Positions 31,623 to 33,203 of a stretch of 33,203 nucleotides of DNA are shown piece after piece. Under the pieces are notes generated by a model. It did not search any database, was not told the origin of the DNA, and worked only from the letters and a program-made list of their open reading frames with translations. Positions within the stretch are counted from its first letter, which is position 1; every line of letters begins with the position of its first letter. The stretch is taken from the NCBI RefSeq assembly GCF_000425045.1, contig NZ_AULA01000030.1, positions 1 through 33,203 of the forward strand. Reading direction: 5' to 3'. The position numbers were made by a program, and so were the translations under genes. This DNA is from Acidaminococcus intestini DSM 21505 (lineage in GTDB: Bacteria > Bacillota > Negativicutes > Acidaminococcales > Acidaminococcaceae).

Positions 31623-32825
31623 ATGTTGGAAAAACAGATTGAAACAGCCAATCAGTGGATTGACGCGCACCTTTCGGAACTGACGAAGATGTCTGACACC
31701 ATCTTTGATCATCCGGAAATCGGTCCGCATGAATATAAGTCGAGCGCCCTTCTTACCCAGTATCTTGAGGACCATGGTTTTGCTGTGACACGTGGGATTG
31801 GCTCCTTGGAAACGGCCTTTAGGGCCATTTGGAAAAATGGGGAAGGCGGGCCTAATATCGGCCTTCTGTGTGAGTTTGACGCCCTGCCCGGCATGGGACA
31901 TGGCTGCGGCCATCAGCTTCAGGGACCCTCTATTTTGGGCGCAGCAAACGCTATCAAGGAAGCCGCCGGAGATAGCCCCTTTACCTTGACCGTATATGGC
32001 ACGCCGGGCGAGGAAAATATCAGTGGCAAATATATCATGATCAAGGAAGGATGCACCTTTGAGGAACTAGATGTGGCCCTGATGATGCACGGTGGCCCGG
32101 CAACGCAGACAGACATCAAGAGTCTTGCAAATGCTGAATATACAGTTACTTATCACGGTAAGGCCGCTCATGCCGCCCTCAAACCGGAAGCCGGGCGAAG
32201 CAGCCTTGATGCCATGATGCTTGCTTTTCACGGAATTGAATGCCTGAGGGAACATGTACCTGATGATGTGCGGATTCATTACAATATCATTGATGGAGGC
32301 GGTACTGCCGCAAATGTCGTGCCAAGCTTTACGCAGGCTCAGGTCATGGTTCGGGCCGGAACAGTTGGTCTTGTCAAGGAAATCATGAACCGCATGGAAA
32401 AAATCTATAACGGAGCAGCTCTGATGACAGAAACAACTGTCAATGCCGAGGTGGGGAAAATTCTTGATAACAAGATTCCGAATCTTACGCTCAATGATCT
32501 CCTCATGAAACATGCCAGGGCGCTGAACGCACCTAATTGTCAGTCTGCACGGAAACGGACAGGCTCTACGGACTTTGCTAATGTCATGCACCGTGTTCCG
32601 GGCTCCTGTATCCGGGTCGCCTTTGTCCCTGATGGAACCTCTTCCCATTCGCCGGAATTCATTGCGGCCGGTAAATCTGAAGAAGCCCATCAGGCCGTGC
32701 AGTTTGGCGCCAAGATCCTTGCTGACGCTGCTCTCGAACTGATTGATGATCCAAAACAGCTAGAAGCTATCCAAAAAGAGTTCAAAGAAAGAAAAGAAGC
32801 AGAGGAAAAGAATCCCTCTGCGTAA
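31623..32825 (+). CDS. M20D amidohydrolase (AbgB/PM20D2-like)
   Basis: A 400-residue metal-dependent amidohydrolase of the M20D subfamily. GMGHGCGHQLQG gives C95 and H97 as metal ligands and GTPGEE gives E130/E131. HGKAAHAALKPEAGRSSLDA is the lid-domain motif. AbgB of E. coli helps split p-aminobenzoyl-glutamate, and PM20D2 splits dipeptide-like amides. The C-terminus is a charged, helical Lys/Glu-rich tail (KEFKERKEAEEKNPSA). A GGAG site lies 10 bases before the ATG, 21 bp after the transporter stop. It is the last gene of the operon, before a strong terminator. Confidence 0.87.
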   Translation: MLEKQIETANQWIDAHLSELTKMSDTIFDHPEIGPHEYKSSALLTQYLEDHGFAVTRGIGSLETAFRAIWKNGEGGPNIGLLCEFDALPGMGHGCGHQLQGPSILGAANAIKEAAGDSPFTLTVYGTPGEENISGKYIMIKEGCTFEELDVALMMHGGPATQTDIKSLANAEYTVTYHGKAAHAALKPEAGRSSLDAMMLAFHGIECLREHVPDDVRIHYNIIDGGGTAANVVPSFTQAQVMVRAGTVGLVKEIMNRMEKIYNGAALMTETTVNAEVGKILDNKIPNLTLNDLLMKHARALNAPNCQSARKRTGSTDFANVMHRVPGSCIRVAFVPDGTSSHSPEFIAAGKSEEAHQAVQFGAKILADAALELIDDPKQLEAIQKEFKERKEAEEKNPSA

Positions 32826-32871
32826 AATGAAGCCTTGTGCACTTGTCTAAGTCCCATATATGATATAACTG

Positions 32872-32911
32872 AAAAGGACCTTGCGGTTTATGAAATCGTA
32901 AGGTCCTTTTT
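32872..32911 (+). terminator. Terminator of the peptidase operon, abutting the right IS
   Basis: AAAAGGACCTTGCG pairs with CGTAAGGTCCTTTT (one G-T pair). Its T-run ends at 32911 and the insertion sequence begins at 32912, so the element sits in the terminator T-tract. Confidence 0.9.
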
Positions 32912-32969
32912 GGTTCTATAATTTATTTTGGGGCGCTAAAGTGACCGTCCAGATGCGTGTCCTCTCAGC

Positions 32970-32999
32970 GCCTACTTTTTTTTCAATAAAAAAATAGGC
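32970..32999 (+). repeat. Internal hairpin of the IS end (right copy)
   Basis: The same GCCTA/TAGGC plus T/A-run stem as at 237-266, between the element tip and the transposase start. Confidence 0.6.
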
Positions 33000-33062
33000 A
33001 TATGCACTCAAATCCTCTACAATTAAAGTGATCAAACAATAAAGAAAGTGAGTTGAATACAT

Positions 33063-33203
33063 ATGCCTTCTCTAGATTATATCGAAAAATTAACAGGAAT
33101 TAAAGAGGAATGGATTCAAAATTTAAAGGAAACGGAATCAGCCTTGGTTTTAGCGGTTCAGCTGCCGCCTCAAGAACACATCTGCCCTCATTGTAAGGCC
33201 ACT
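33063..33203 (+). CDS. ISL3-like transposase, N-terminal fragment (right copy)
   Basis: The first 47 residues of the same transposase as at 1-173, identical where they overlap and ending in HICPHCKAT at the window edge. It reads out of the window to the right. The spacing from the element tip is the same as in the left copy. Confidence 0.7.
   Translation, partial: MPSLDYIEKLTGIKEEWIQNLKETESALVLAVQLPPQEHICPHCKAT

Larger units (their letters stand above)
32912..33203 (+). mobile_element. IS copy, right (ISL3-like), partial
   Basis: The first 292 bp of the same element as at 1-324, in the opposite orientation and identical throughout. It begins GGTTCTATAATTTATTTTGG directly after a terminator T-run. 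The copy continues past the window end, so its far end and target duplication cannot be seen. Confidence 0.85.

Overview
The window looks like Negativicutes DNA, most likely an Acidaminococcaceae relative such as Acidaminococcus. The grounds are a Gram-negative-type outer-membrane porin with an N-terminal SLH domain, otherwise Firmicutes-type gene clusters (nadD-yqeK-LCP-rsfS, cvfB, murQ/murP/mupG), strong AAGGAGG-type ribosome binding sites and a one-polypeptide pyruvate:ferredoxin oxidoreductase. The genus is an inference.

Both ends lie inside two identical copies of one insertion sequence (transposase N-terminus resembling the ISL3 family). The copies are inverted, with their transposase genes pointing outward. 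The shared part is 292 bp with no mismatch, so the ends may reflect assembly breaks in a repeat as well as real IS positions.

Left part (325-11253), mostly chromosomal: an Rrf2 regulator divergent from a small FMN-binding protein across a 31-bp perfect palindrome; a peptidoglycan amino-sugar recycling locus (nagA divergent from murQ-murP-mupG); mgtE; ychF; a PHP phosphoesterase; nadD. Middle (11254-22224): yqeK, an LCP protein, rsfS, cvfB, tRNA-Ala(GGC), a DEDDh exonuclease and nifJ. These are separated by unusually long gene-free stretches (about 0.75 to 1.25 kb) filled with short stem-loops.

Those stretches hold what I consider the main discovery candidate: a dispersed family of roughly 85-300-bp elements, six copies in both orientations. 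Equivalent stems keep their pairing while changing sequence, for example ATTCGCCC/GGGCGAAT, ATCCGCCC/GGGCGGAT, ATTTGCCC/GGGCAAAT and TTTTTCGAT/ATCGAAAAA. They are accompanied by arrays of unrelated hairpins joined by a constant CTTAGCC-like linker, and by a separate two-copy hairpin repeat. One such block splits the usually compact nadD-yqeK cluster.

Right part (22225-32911), accessory and more AT-rich in its intergenic DNA: a LacI-type regulator with two operator-like sites facing a DapA-family lyase, an NRAMP-superfamily transporter lacking the usual metal motif, and the SLH porin; then insertion-sequence debris; then a LysR regulator facing an operon of an M20 carboxypeptidase, a YfcC/DcuC-type transporter and an M20D amidohydrolase. 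The last operon may scavenge glutamate or other amino acids from acylated or dipeptide substrates. That substrate assignment is inference.
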